Positions 13,577 through 26,194 of a DNA stretch of 64,000 nucleotides are shown piece after piece. The translations under genes and the position numbers were made by a program. The stretch comes from Stomorhina lunata (taxonomy: Eukaryota; Arthropoda; Insecta; Diptera; Rhiniidae). Within the stretch, counting starts at the first letter, position 1, and every line of letters starts with the position of its first letter. The stretch is taken from contig OW121743.1 in the NCBI GenBank assembly GCA_933228675.1, forward strand, positions 16,883,384-16,947,383. The letters run 5' to 3'. The notes beneath the pieces are model-generated. The model had not been told where the DNA came from, did no database searches, and saw only the letters and a program-made list of their open reading frames with translations.

Positions 13577-14469
13577 ATTACAATTTGAAGGTAATTAACA
13601 CCTTTAAGGCAACAACAACAAAAACTAATTAATTCATAACTAGACTATGAAAAAATGCAACAAAAAACACGTAAAAAAATATTTAAGTCATAATTACAAT
13701 AACAGCAGCTGCCAAAAGGAGACTAGGAAATATTAAGTTACATCAAAAATGTCTTAGACCACCAACAAATTTATTAGAGCATTGATTGAAGAAGAAGAGG
13801 ATGAAAACAAAATCCAATCAAACCTTTTGATTATGTGTGTGAGTGTGTTACAAAAACAAGTGAACGAAGGAAAAGAAAACTGAAGTAAAACAGTTAAGCA
13901 ATTAAGCGACTTTTTCTTTTCAAAAAGGTGTTTCTTAAAAAAGCTCTACAATAAAAAATATCAGGAAAATTACCTCAAAACATAACTGACCTTTGCTCAA
14001 ACAATTGTTATTACCTAAAATGAAATTTGTTCTCTCGTTTAAGATAACAAAAAGGCGCCTTCGATCAACACAAACGTCTTGAAACTTTTCTTATCTTCTT
14101 CGTTATACATTTGCGAATAATAAAAATAACGAAACGTGATTTCCGGTTAAAACATTTGAGACTAGAGCAGACAATATGTGACTTAAAAAATATGACAACA
14201 ACAACAACAAAAATTGGACATATAAAAATTAATAAAAAAAAACAACAAAAACAAAACAAATACTTATAGGTATGTAATAATAACAAAATTGAGACCAAAT
14301 GTCTAGTTAAACTATAAATATTTATTAAGAAGCCTACACCTGAGCCACACACATAAAGACAAGGGAAACCAGATGTTTTAGTAACTTAAAACTGGTTATT
14401 TATTATTAATTTAATACAAAATTAAACAGCAAAGTCAAGTTATTAAATAAAAATATGAATTTTAATGAA
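13577..14469. other. AT-rich non-coding DNA, no gene seen
   Basis: Intron-like sequence with CAA- and ACAACA-rich runs. The 95-codon minus frame at 14065-14352 is a hydrophobic translation of AC-rich repeats and is not supported as a gene. Confidence 0.55.
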
Positions 14470-17400
14470 ATTTAGAAAATGAGTACCGAGTAACCATTTC
14501 TAAATCAGTCCAAATTTTTAATTTTGACATTGAAAACACAATCTTTTAAAATTGCCATAAAATTTAAATTACAATTTGAAAATATTAGTAAAAAATCTAT
14601 TCAAAAATCTTAAATAAGTAACGAGTACCCGTCATTAAAACTTGGATTTTTCTTAGGAACTAATAAATATATAAATTTATTTAAATTAAGGCAAATTGTA
14701 GCTAGAAAATTTTAATTCTGAAAGGAAAATTAAAGTGTGTAACGGGTACCCGTTTTGAAATTAACGAATACCCATGGCTAAATCAGAATTTACAAGCACA
14801 ATTTTTAATTATGATACTTACAACACAATATTTAAGGATTTCAATACAATTTGAACTGTAATTCAAAAATATTATTTAAAAATCTTATCAAAAACCATAT
14901 ATGAATAACGAGTACCCGTCATAAAGACTTGAATTTTCATTAGGAAATATTAAATTACACAAATTTATTTAAATTAAGCCAAATTGTAGCTAGAAAAATT
15001 TAATTCTGAGAAGAACATGAAAGTGAGTAACGGGTACCCGTTTTGAAATTAACGAATACCCATTGCTAAATCAGAATTCACAAGCCCAATTTTTTAATTA
15101 AGATACTTATAACACAACATTTTAGAATTTTAATACAATTTGAACTGTAATTCAAAAATATAATTTTAAAATCTTATTAAAAATCATAAATGAATAACCA
15201 GTACCCATCATAAAAACTTAAATTTTCATTAGAAACTAATAAAGTATACAAATTTATTAAAATTTAGCCAAACTGTAGCTAGAAAATTTTAATTCTGAAA
15301 AGAAAATTAAAGTGAGTAACGGGTACCCGTTTTAAAATTAACAATTACACATTTAAAACTTAAATTTTTAAAGATCAAAACACAGTTATTTATCATTTCA
15401 CACACAATTTCTGTGAATTCAAACAAATAATCACAAACACTAACGAGTACCCATGGCTAAATTTACCTTTAAAAGCTGAATTTTTCTAAATTTTCATCCT
15501 AAACAACAACATCAAGACAACATCAAGACAATTTAAAAAAATCTTTAAATATCTTTTAAAACCTTTAAATGAATAACGAGTACCCGTCATAAAAACTTGA
15601 ATTTTCATTAGAAACTATTAAATTACTATTAAATTTATTTAAATTAAGCCAAGTTTTAGCTAGAAAAATTTAATTCTGAGGAGAACATGAAAGTGAGTAA
15701 CGGGTACCCGTTTTGAAATCAACATTTTGACTTTAAAAACTTACATTTATAAAGTTTTAGACACAATTATTCAACTATTCGCAAAAAATTATTTGAATTC
15801 AAACAAATAATTACAAAACCTAACGAGTACCCATTGCTTAATTAGTCTTTAGAATGGCAATTTTTAGATTATGATACTAAAAACACAATATTTAAAGATT
15901 TCAAGACAATTTAAACTGAAATTTTAAAAAATTCTTATAAAATCTTTACAAAAACCATAAATGAATAACGAGTACCCATTCTGAAAAATGCTTAATCATT
16001 CTTTAGAAGCCAAATTTTTAAATTATGATCCTAAAATACAATATTTAAAGATTTCAAGACGATTTAAACTGTAATTTCAAAATATTATTTTAAAATCTCA
16101 TCAAAAGCCTTAAACGAATAACGAGTACCCATTTTTCAAACTAGAATTTTCACTAAAAATTTATTAAGGAACATAAATTTACATCACCTAAAACAAAATG
16201 TAACAAGAAAATATCAATTTTGAAAACAAATTAAAAGTGAGTAACGAGTACCCGCTCTAAAAATTAAATTTACGTATTTTAAGTATAAATTTTTAAAGCT
16301 CAAAGCTCAATTATTCTGAGTTATAAAAAGAATTTCTAGGAAAACCAAAAAAATAATACCGAGTACTCGTGTCTAAAAACATCTTTTAAAGATTTCGGTT
16401 GAACTATTTTTATTAGAAAACAGAATTTGCAGTAGAAATTAATTAAAAAAACATCACTTAAGCCAAAATTTATCTAGAAAGTTAAAAATCTAAGAACTAA
16501 ATAAAAGTGAGTAACGGGTCTATGAATTAAAAAAATATCACATAAACTTAACGAGTACTCGTTTCTATGTGTTTTTAGTGAAAAATTTGAAAGTGAACTA
16601 ATAGATTTTAAGTGAAATCACGGATTTCTAATATATGTATAAACAATTGTTGATAGGAAATATAAATTCCAAGAACAAACTGAAAGTGAGTAACGGGTAC
16701 CCGCTTTTAATTCAACATACACCAACAACATAAATTCTTAAAAAAATACATTTCTGAAGTTCAAAATAAAATTATTTCACATTTTACATAAAATTTCTAT
16801 GAATTTTAAAAAATTATCAAATTTTCTTAAGCTTGAAAACACAGATTTTTCAACATTTCAAAACAATTGTTGATATAAAATATAAATTCTAATAACAAAA
16901 TAAAAGTGAGTAACGGGTACCCGCTTTAAAATCAATATTTAAAATACTTAAATCATAAATTTCCAATGTTTAAAATACAATTGTATAACATTTTACACAA
17001 AATTCTAATGCATTTAAAAAAATTATACCATATAATTAATGAGTACCCGTTTCTTAAAATAGTTTTTATGAAAACTTAAAGGTAAAATCATAACTTTTAT
17101 GTGAAATTAAAGATTTTTTTAATATTTAAAAACAATTGTTGATAGAAAATTTCAGTTCTGAGAACAAAATAATAGTGAGTAACGGGTACCCACTTTAAAA
17201 TCAACATACAACAACAAAAATAAATACTTAACATATATTTCTGAAGTTTAAAGTAAAATTATTTAAAAATTTACATAGTTTTTATGAATTTAACAAAATA
17301 ATCATCTAAAACTAACGAGTACTCGTTTCCAAAAATAGTTTTTAAGAAAATTTCTAAAGTAAAATTATAACTTTTATGTTAAATTATCAATTTTTTAATA

Positions 17401-17730
17401 TTTCAAAACAATTGTTGATGGAAAATTTCAATTTTGAGAACAATATGAAAGTGAGTAACGGGTACCCGCACTCAAATCAACATTAAAATACTTCAATAAT
17501 AAATTCTTAAAGTTCAAATTACAATTTTTTAATATTTTACAGAAAAAAAAATTTATTAAAATTGAAAAACTAACGAATACTCCTTTCAAAAATAAAACAA
17601 TTTTTAGAATTAGAATGAAAAATTAGCTTTAAACCAAAAACTCAATTTGTTAAACCTTTTAAAATAATATTAATGAAAATCTAAAAAAATAACCATTAAT
17701 GTTTAACGAGTACTCGCTTAAAAAATAAAG
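14470..17730. repeat. ~285-bp repeat array carrying the palindrome AACGGGTACCCGTT
   Basis: Two motifs alternate: GTGAGTAACGGGTACCCG, extending to the 14-bp perfect palindrome AACGGGTACCCGTT, and TAACGAGTACCCGT or TAACGAGTACTCGT. In 14.6-15.7 kb the full unit is about 285 bp and its body (for example TTAAATTAAGCCAAATTGTAG) is well kept. To the right, units shorten and only the motifs and AAACAATTGTTGATAGAAAA stay recognisable. Copies of ACGGGTACCC lie near 14740, 15030, 15318, 15698, 16695, 16915, 17185 and 17458. Motif conservation above background could mean a bound site or simply the amplification seed. Confidence 0.88.
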
Positions 17731-19240
17731 TTTTCTCTAGAAAAAAGTTAAGTCTATTAAGAGAACCGGGGTTCCTATAGATATTAGATTGTTAATAAAT
17801 AACTAAAACTCAGATTCATGTTTCTTACTCTTAAAATTAAATAATTTTTATGATAAGTAGGAAATAATTGTAATTCTGCCTTTATTTTATTATTGAATTC
17901 ATTTCATTTAAATTTTTTTCAAAATGTTAAAAAACCCATAAATTAACAAGAATTTATAAAAATATTATAAGTAACGAGACTTTTGTGCAAAAGCAATTAA
18001 GCAAAAGTTACGTCGTTTAAAAGCAAAAATTATATAAGAAATAAATATGAACTTATCAGAAATTTTGCAAAAATAAAGTTCATAAAACAACATTTCATAA
18101 TGTATTTAAAAACAAATTTTATAATAAAATAAAATTGTGGAAAAAATATTTCGACAGTATTTTTTTTTTCAAACAAATTTATCATATAATAAAATTTTTA
18201 CAAAACTTATTTTTACTTGCATTCACTTCTTTTTGTCTTTCTTTTATATCTGATTAAATTAAGTATTTTTTTTAATTTTCCATAATTTCCTGTTAACAAA
18301 ATCCTGAACATTATCTTTATTTCATTTATTTTCCTTTTAATCTGAAGTATTTTTTTCATACATCCTAAGAGTATGCCACAGAAATTGTGTTATATTAAAA
18401 TATACGGAAATGAAAAACAAACTCACACACGTAAACAAAAGCTCTCACTCTCTTATAAACCAACCAAAACAAAACAGAGACGGAAGTGATTACACATTAG
18501 GAAATTAATATAATATGAAAGAAAAAAAACGAACAAACTTTAAAAATTTTAATTTTAAGTAAATAAATGGGGAAAACTCTTGTGAAATATAACAAAAATT
18601 ACTAAAAATTAACCAAAATTAAACAAATAAGTAATTTTTCTTGTTCATTACTAAAAAGAATTCGTCATTTTCATTTATTCAATATAAGTTATGAATCATT
18701 TGTAAATAAATTAATTACCAAAGATAAAAGAAAAACGTATTGAAATACATCAGCCAACAGCATTTTATCTACTTATAACACTCCCCCACATTATTTGCTT
18801 TTAAACAGTATAATAGAAAAATCAATAAAAGTTATAAAATGTGGAAAAAAATCGATGAACAATGAAGAGGAGTTTGTAAGGCTTTCTTATTATTAACAAA
18901 TTTCTGAACTCTAAATTCAAGGAAATTGTGAAAAATAACAAATTTTACCCCAAGTTCAAGGAAATTGTGGAAAATTGCAAAACTTACCAGCGCAAACTTG
19001 AAATATTTATTTAGAGAGGGATTTTCGGTTCAAAAACAATTTTGTTGTTAATTATAGGAAACACTTACCTAAAAAGAAAAAGAAGATAATACAAATAATG
19101 AGTACAAAATATTAAATTGTTAATGTAAAAAATATTAATAAAATTTTATAATTTTGCTATTTTGTTGGCATGTAGTAACGTCAAATTGTGTTGTTTCTTT
19201 ATGAATTAAATAATTCATAGTTTTGAAAATATTTATATGT
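17731..19240. other. AT-rich non-coding DNA, no gene seen
   Basis: Intron-like. A short direct repeat (AATTCAAGGAAATTGTG, near 18915 and 18957) is present. No coding or RNA features recognised. Confidence 0.55.
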
Positions 19241-19248
19241 AGATATTT

Positions 19249-20330
19249 AGTCCAGGCGTTGCCCGTGTTTTTTTAACGCTCTATCGGTTCACACCAATTC
19301 TGCAGAAATCTAAATACTTCAGCTCTGAAGATACACTATAAAAAACTTTTGTACAAAGTATGAAGACTTTTCATAAAATATTCTAGAGAAACGCGAGGAT
19401 AAGTATTTTATTTGTATGGGGGGAGAAATATCCCCCCACATGTATGAAACTACTGCCACTGACCAGATACAAAGTTTGATGACTCTTCATAAAATATCCT
19501 AAAGATACACGAGGATAAGTATTTAATTTGTATGAAGGGGGGAAGTTCCCCCCACACGAATCCTATCTCATTTTATCGAAACCACTACCACCGACCAGAT
19601 TTGTTTTCTGCTAACAAATTTTAATCAATGAAAGTTATACCTTGATAAACAACTACAAGATAACAAGAACTATTTTTGTAAGAGGGGTAAAACTTCCACT
19701 TCATGCTCCTGCTCTGAAGATACACTATAAAAATACTTTTCTACAAAGTTTGAAGACTTTTTACAAAATATTCTAAAGATACATGAGAATAAGTATTTAA
19801 TTTGTATGGAGGGGGGAAAGTTCCCCCCACACGAATTCTATCTCATTTTATCGAAACCACTACCACCGACCAGATTTGTTTTCTGCTAACGAATTTTTGT
19901 CAATGAAAGTTATACCTTGATAAACAGATACAAGATAACAAGAATTAACTTTGTATTAGGGATAAAACTTCTCCTGCTCCGATCACTTATTTTTTATCGG
20001 TTCAAGCCGATTCTTTAGAAAACTCTATGCTCCTGCTCTGAAGATAAGCTATAAAACTACTTTTCTACAAAGTTTGAACTCTTTTCATAGCATATTCTAA
20101 AGATACACGAGGAAAAGTGTTTTATATGTATGGGGGAGAAATTTACTCCCGCACGAATCCTATCACATTTTGTCAAAACTACTAACACTGACCAAATTTG
20201 TTTTCTGCTAACGAATTTTAGTCAATGAAATTTATACCTTAAAAAAGGATACAAGATAACAACTATTATCTTTGTATGGGGGGTAAAACTTCCCCTTCTT
20301 AGATTACTTATTTTTTTTAATTTTACTTTT
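19249..20330. repeat. Three tandem copies of a ~300-330-bp fly dispersed repeat
   Basis: It starts after TAGTCCAGGCGTTGCCCGTG. Each copy contains GAAGATACACTATAAAA, AAGTTTGAAGACTTTTCATA, a G-run/C-run hairpin (TGGGGGGAGAAATATCCCCC) and TTTGTTTTCTGCTAACGAAT. Copies begin near 19318, 19710 and 20038. The layout is that of non-coding dispersed repeats in fly genomes. I do not know its class. Confidence 0.7.
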
Positions 20331-20554
20331 ATAAAGTATAAAGTTTTTAACTGTTCCATGATAACTAACAAATATTACCCCTTCACGGGCTTGGTTTTAA
20401 AATAAAACCTACCATACCCTGGGAAGCCCTATGTTCCGCCAGGAATCCGTTAAATCTTTCAGACGTTCAATTAGTTAAACTTAAAGGTTGTAAGTTCGGC
20501 TTAAGTTCATGTCAAAAATTATTTTGCAAAATTATGATTTTTAAATTATAATTT

Positions 20555-21225
20555 TCACTGCTTCAAAACCAGAGCTAGAACACCATCCGGCCCTGGAGAC
20601 TTGTTTATGTTGAGGTTCGCTAAAACCCATTTTACAGTACGGGCGCGAAAGAATATCTTTGGCATAGATACTCTTTCGAGCTTGGGCAGAGGTTGAATAC
20701 TTTCCGAAAAGCGAGAATTTCTTGCAAATACTTCAGCTAAAAGGTAAGCATTATCAAGCGGGTCTGTTAATGTTTGACCATACTTTGAAAGAGAAAAAAT
20801 TATAGAACTAGCATTATTCTTAACTCGTTTAACGAATGGCCAGAAACTATTGCTGCTCAGAGGAGCAGCAACTAGAATTTAAGCACGAAGACGTTGATCG
20901 TACAGAGCTTTTTCACGTCTTAATACTTAGGCACACGTACGTTTTGACTGTTTGCGTTGCAAAGCAATAACTGGATTTTGGTTATTACGCCAGTTTCTCA
21001 AACCAACCTCTCGGGATCTAAAAAGAAATTCTAGAACTAGCATTATTCTTAACTCATTCAGCGAACGACCAGAAACTCTTGCAGCCCCGAGAAGCAGAGC
21101 TCGTACAAAGCTTTTTCACGTCTTAATACTTTTGCCACACTTACTTTTTGTCTGTTTGCGTTGCAAATCTGTAACTGGATTTTGGTTGTTACGTTAGTTT
21201 CTGAAAGCAACCTCTCGAGATCTGA
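20555..21225 (-). pseudogene. LINE reverse-transcriptase fragment with an internal ~210-bp duplication
   Basis: Reading the minus strand from about 20853 down to a TGA at 20555-20557 gives an unbroken frame of roughly 100 codons. It contains FWPFVKRVKNN, YGQTLTDPLDNAYLLAEVFA and finally NINKSPGPDGVLALVLK. These are the linker between the endonuclease and reverse-transcriptase domains and the first RT motif (K-SPGPDG) of jockey-type non-LTR retrotransposons. The frame then ends, so the RT palm is missing. The stretch 20806-21018 is repeated at about 21026-21225 with many differences. This means a tandem duplication happened inside the fragment. Upstream residues (KALYDQRLRA) fit the same linker but a stop interrupts them. 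It is a dead remnant; the family assignment is firm, the exact clade is not. Confidence 0.8.
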
Positions 21226-21423
21226 CTGCATGTTTGCATGTCTGATTGGACCAAGTTTTCATCTAAGGTTTAATCGAAATATTTTTCACTGGTATGAACA
21301 TTATCTTTCCCAGTTCAAAAACATTGGAGATCATTTCTGCCGAGGCACTGACATTATTGTCATCTGACATTATTGTCATCAACTCATTGAGATTAGCCCA
21401 ACGACCTTTTTCGTATAAGAAAG

Positions 21424-22115
21424 TTAACGTTTCGTGGTTGTTTGTGAAACATTACGAAGTGCGGAGAAGGAAAAAGTGGAGAAAATGGTACAATGATCGG
21501 AATTTCCAAGAGGTGCAAGATTCTTGACTTCATACTTGTCTGGATGTGAAGTCATTAACTGGTCCAGGGTGTTTTGTTGGTGGCCTTCAACGCATGGAAT
21601 ATACGTTGGTTCATTCACTAGTTGCTCTAGGTGATTATAAGAGGCGAATAGTTTAACATATTGGCCTTTAAAAGTCGTGTGGCTCGAATGGCGAAGCCAG
21701 GATGAGTTGTGAACGTAATTGATCAGCAATTACGATTTAACAGTTCGGGCAACTCTCGAGCATCTTCCAAATTGAATTGAAAAGGGCATCGAAACCAGAT
21801 AACGTTGTGTCCCTAACCGTGTTTGGGCTTCTGTCAAGTCTTAATACAGTTTAAATTTCAATACAGCTCCTTCTAAATTTCAATTGCGAATCTTCAATAT
21901 AATAAGTTCCAGTAACATTCAGGTGATTATGCTCGGCGAGTAGCTCAACATATTGGCCTTCTGAAGTCATGTGGCCCGAATAGCGAAGCCAGGTTGAGTT
22001 GTGAACATTAAAGTCACCAGGAATTACGATTTTACTGTTCGAGCAACTCTCGAGGATCTTCGAAATTAAATCGGAAAAGCCAACGAAGCCAGAGATAACG
22101 TTGTGTCCTTAACAG
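21424..22115 (-). pseudogene. LINE endonuclease fragments, two overlapping copies
   Basis: The minus-strand frame at 21424-21729 contains NSSWLRHSSHTTFKGQYVKL, LEQLVNEPTYIP, DQLMTSHPDKYEV and LAPLGNSDHCT. These are the C-terminal half of an APE-type endonuclease from a jockey-like LINE; SDH holds catalytic residues. The frame continues weakly upstream to about 21838. A second copy of the preceding region lies at about 21900-22115 on the same strand, with PGDFNVHNSTWLRYSGHMTS and the intact DFN motif. Both run in the same direction as the RT fragment to the left, so the whole 20.5-22.1 kb block is probably one broken and locally duplicated element. No complete ORF remains. Confidence 0.8.
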
Positions 22116-23396
22116 CTACTTCTATCAAACTTGAAATTTCTAAAAGTCAAAAGTAAAAATTGTTTGACTATATTTAGAAACCACAATTGAAAGTTTAAAT
22201 ATATTTAGAAGCCTTAATTGAAGGTTTGACCATATTTATAACTAAAATCTAAAGTTTTGAATATGTGTAGAATCTACAATCTTAAATTTAACTATTTTTG
22301 GAAACCACAGTTAAATATTTGACTATATTTCCGAACCACATATTAAAATTTTGACCATGTTTATGAAATATTTAATATTTATGAATATTTAAAAGAAAAT
22401 TTTACTGCGACACGTGTTGACAACTCTGTATCACAATTTTAAGGCTGGCAACACTGTGGCTAAAGACTTGCTTAGGAAAACCCCGTTATTTATCGCTAAA
22501 TGTAAAGGAAATAAAAAATCAAAACAAACCACAGAAGAAAGAGAGAGTGAGGAGTATGAGTAATATTAATGTAAACAAATCTTCTAGAATTGTTTGATGA
22601 GTTGAGTTTGAAACACAATCAATGTATGACGTATTTTTTAGACTATATAGAAATAAATGTATCAATTTTGATTAGATTTTTTTGATTGATTGATAACATT
22701 AAAGTGTCAATAAATAGAATTTTTTTGTAATTCAATTCTATTAATCATAAAAAAAAATAAATAAAAGAAAAGAATGAAAATAATATCCAATTTATAAAAA
22801 TTCAAAATAACATAATAATGGAAATTAGAACGCAAATGTTAATTAAATCAAAATAAGAAACCATAAAATATTTACGCATATCAACCGTTTTCATTTAAAG
22901 TGTTTTTTGTTGTTTTTTTATGTTTAAATAATAAAATTCATAAAACGCCAAGATTTTTATCAGACAATAGCCAAAAAAATAAAGAAAAAGTACGACAAAG
23001 GCGCCCCCATATGGCTTTGTTAAATGTGTGTCACATTAACGGGCGACGGTTGGTCATTAACCCACTTGACAACTTAAAATTCAAAGGGTTAAATCTATAA
23101 TATTCAAAAGGGGTGACAGAATGAATTGGGGAAAGGGTTAAATGATAATTTAAGGACTTAATTTGGAAAATTGTTTGTAAATGGAGAGACAAAACTTATA
23201 AATACTTTTAATAGAGTTATACTACGATGTCTGGAGTATAGGGTTGAATGATTTTGGTTTTGAAATAAAAAAAGGGATGGAGGGAGACATCACTTGGCTA
23301 AACATTAAAGCAACTAAAGGAAGACTTTCGGTAAATTTGGTTTGAAGTTTTGACGAACCAATGAAACAATTGAAAACTTAACAAAAAAAAAAAAAA
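22116..23396. other. AT-rich non-coding DNA, no gene seen
   Basis: The stretch 22140-22380 shows short recurring phrases (TTTGACTATATTTAGAAACC). Near 22425 GTTGACAACTCTG resembles the right end of the hAT-like element at 35.9 kb, but I found no partner end. The rest is ordinary intron-like sequence. Confidence 0.5.
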
Positions 23397-25485
23397 CAGC
23401 TGACGATAGAAAGATGTCTCTAGAGAACAGCTGACGATAGGAAGATGTCTCTAGAGAACAGCTGACAATAGGAAGATGTCTCTAGAGAACAGCAGACGAT
23501 ATAGAAATATGTCTCTAGAGAACAGCTGACGATAGGAAAATGTCTCTAGAGAACAGCTGACGATAGGAAGATGTCTCTAGAGAACAGCTGACGATAGGAA
23601 GATGTCTCTAGAGAACAGCTGACGATAGGAACATGTCTCTAGAGAACAGCAGATGATATAGAAATATGTCTCTAGAGAACAGCTGACAATAGGAAGATGT
23701 CTCTAGAGAACAGCTGACGATAGGAAGATGTCTCCATAGAACAGCTGACAATAGGAAGATGTCTCTAGAGAACAGCTGACAATAGGAAGATGTCTCTAGA
23801 GAACAGCTGACGATAAGAAGATGTCTCTAGAGAAGAGCTGACGATAGGAAGATGTCTCTAAAGAAGAGCTGACGATAGGAAGATGTCTCTAAAGCTGACA
23901 ATAGGAAGATGTCTCTAGAGAACAGCTGACGATAGGAAGATGTCTCCAGAGAACAGCTGACGATAGGAAGATGTCTCCAGAGAACAGCTGACAATAGGAA
24001 GATGTCTCTAGAGAACAGCTGACGATAGGAAGATGTCTCTAGAGAAGAGCTGACGATAGGAAGATGTCTCTAAAGAAGAGCTGACGATAGGAAGATGTCT
24101 CTAAAGAAGAGCTCACGATAGGAAGATGTCTCTAGAGAAGAGCTGACGATAGGAAGATGTCTCTAGAGAACCGCTGACGATAGGAAGATATCTCTAGAGA
24201 ACAGCTGACGATAGGAAGAGAACATCTGACGATAGAAACATGTCTCTAGAGAACAGCAGATGATATAGAAATATGTCTCTAGAGAACAGCTGACGATAGG
24301 AATATGTCTCTAGAGAAGAGCTGACGATAGGAAGATGTCTCTAGAGAACAGCTGACAATAGGAAGATGTCTCTAGAGAACAGCTGACGATAGGAAGATGT
24401 CTCCAGAGAACAGCTGACGATAGGAAGATGTCTCCAGAGAACAGCTGACAATAGGAAGATGTCTCTAGAGAACAGCTGACAATAGGAAGATGTCTCTTTA
24501 GAACAGCTGACGATAGGAAGATGTCTCTAGAGAACAGCTGACGATAGGAAGATGTCTCTAGAGAAGAGCTGACGATAGGAAGATGTCTCTAGAGAAGAGC
24601 TGACGATAGGAAGATGTCTCTAAAGAAGAGCTGACGATAGGAAGATGTCTCTAGAGAAGAGCTGACGATAGGAAGATGTCTCTAAAGAAGAGCTGACGAT
24701 AGGAAGATGTCTCTAGAGAACAGCTGACGATAGGAAGATGTCTCTAGAGAACAGCTGACGATAGAAAGATGTCTCTAGAGAACAGCTGACGATAGGAAGA
24801 TGTTTTTGTAGTAGAGAACAGCTGAAGATAGAAAGATGTCTCTAGAGAACAGCTGACAATAGGAAGATGTCTCTAGAGAACAACTGACAATAGGAAGATG
24901 TCTCTAGAGAACAGCTGACGATAGGAAGATGTCTCTAGAGAAGAGCTGACGATAGGAAGATGTCTCTAAAGAAGAGCTGATGATAGGAAGATGCCTCTAG
25001 AGAAGAGCTGACGATAGGAAGATGTCTCTAGAGAAGAGCTGACGATAGGAAGATGTCTCTAGAGAACAGCTGACGATAGGAAGATATCTCTAGAGAACAG
25101 CTGACGATAGGAAGATGTCTCTAGAGAACAGCTGATGATAGGAAGATGTCTCTAGAGAACAGCTGACGATAGGAAGATGTCTCTAGAGAACAGCTGACGA
25201 TAGGAATATGTCTCTAGAGAACAGCTGACGATAGGAAGATGTCTCTAGAGAACAGCTGACAATAGCAAGATGTCTCTAGAGAACAGCTGACGATAGGAAG
25301 ATGTCTCTAGAGAACAGCTGACAATAGGAAGATGTCTCTAGAGAACAGCTGACGATAGGAAGATGTCTCAAGAGAAGAGCTGACGATAGGAAGATGTCTC
25401 TAGAGAACAGCCGACAATAGGAAGATGTCTCTAGAGAACAGCTGACGAAAGGAAGATGTCTCTAGAGAACAGCTGACGATACGAG
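23397..25485 (+). repeat. 31-bp minisatellite, array A (about 67 copies)
   Basis: The unit consists of AGAGAACAGCTGACGATAGG followed by AAGATGTCTCT, 31 bp, repeated from just after an A-run to 25485. Most units carry CAGCTG, the palindromic E-box core; a subset reads AAGAGCTGAC instead. Rare variants (CAGATGATATAGAAATATG near 23645 and 24250) recur in blocks, showing local segmental duplication. Since 31 is not a multiple of three, the array cannot keep a reading frame. On the sgg strand it is the reverse complement of array B. Confidence 0.97.
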
Positions 25486-26194
25486 TAAGTCCCTTATTTA
25501 GTCAAATTCTCAATCGTGAAAGATTCTTTTTATCAAATTCTTATAGTAAGTCCTAAATCTAGTCAAATTCATATTCTCGACACCTTCAATCTTGAGACTT
25601 ATTAAATAAAAATCTTTAATTTATTGGAAATATCATTTATTAATTTTATCAAGGTTATGCTGATGATCTATTTATTGTAGGTGTTTAAGTTATTTTTTTG
25701 TTTAATTCCTAATTAGTCACCCCATTTTTCTTTTTAAGTGAAAATAAATCTCTTGGGTAAATAAGTTTTCTTTACAATTAAATTCATTGTAAATAATTTC
25801 TCTTTTATAATTTTTTTAGGTGTCAAGTTGAAATTTCATTTCAATATTTTTTTTTCTTGTTTTTAGTTCGCACATCATTAATTTCGAACGTGATTTATCA
25901 ATATTTTAGTCATTGATATTGATGATGAGGCAGCGCTTGACGGACACAGAAGTGATGGTTACGATGATGTTGATGCTGGGGATGATGACGTTGAGATGTT
26001 GAACAATTTCAAAATTTAATATATAAAATTTAAATAAAATTGTTTGACGGAATATAGTTACAGATTTGATTTAAAATTTTTCAAAAGCAGGTCAAGTTTA
26101 TTATTAAATAAGAATAAAAGAAATTTGAAAAAAAAAAAGTTTCATAATAAAAAAAATTAATTGTGAAATAAGTCTTCATATCGTCTGTCTTTCC
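25486..26194. other. Spacer between inverted arrays A and B
   Basis: About 710 bp of non-array DNA forming the potential loop of the A/B inverted repeat. At 25866 the plus strand has a strong acceptor-like tract (TTTTTTTTTCTTGTTTTTAG). It is followed by a short open stretch (about 25890-26019) encoding an Asp-rich peptide (GYDDVDAGDDDVEML) with no start codon. It is too short and too repetitive (GATGAT) to call a gene. Confidence 0.5.

Noticed and set aside
14065..14352. 95-codon minus frame as a membrane protein
   Set aside because: Hydrophobicity derives from ACAACA-type simple sequence. No signal or conserved segment.
22425..22465. GTTGACAACTCTG and GGCAACACTG as the ends of another hAT-like element
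   Set aside because: No inverted partner or target duplication was found nearby; could be a chance or truncated end.
23397..25485. CRISPR-like array of short direct repeats
   Set aside because: The 31-bp units are contiguous, with no unique spacers, and the genome is that of a fly.
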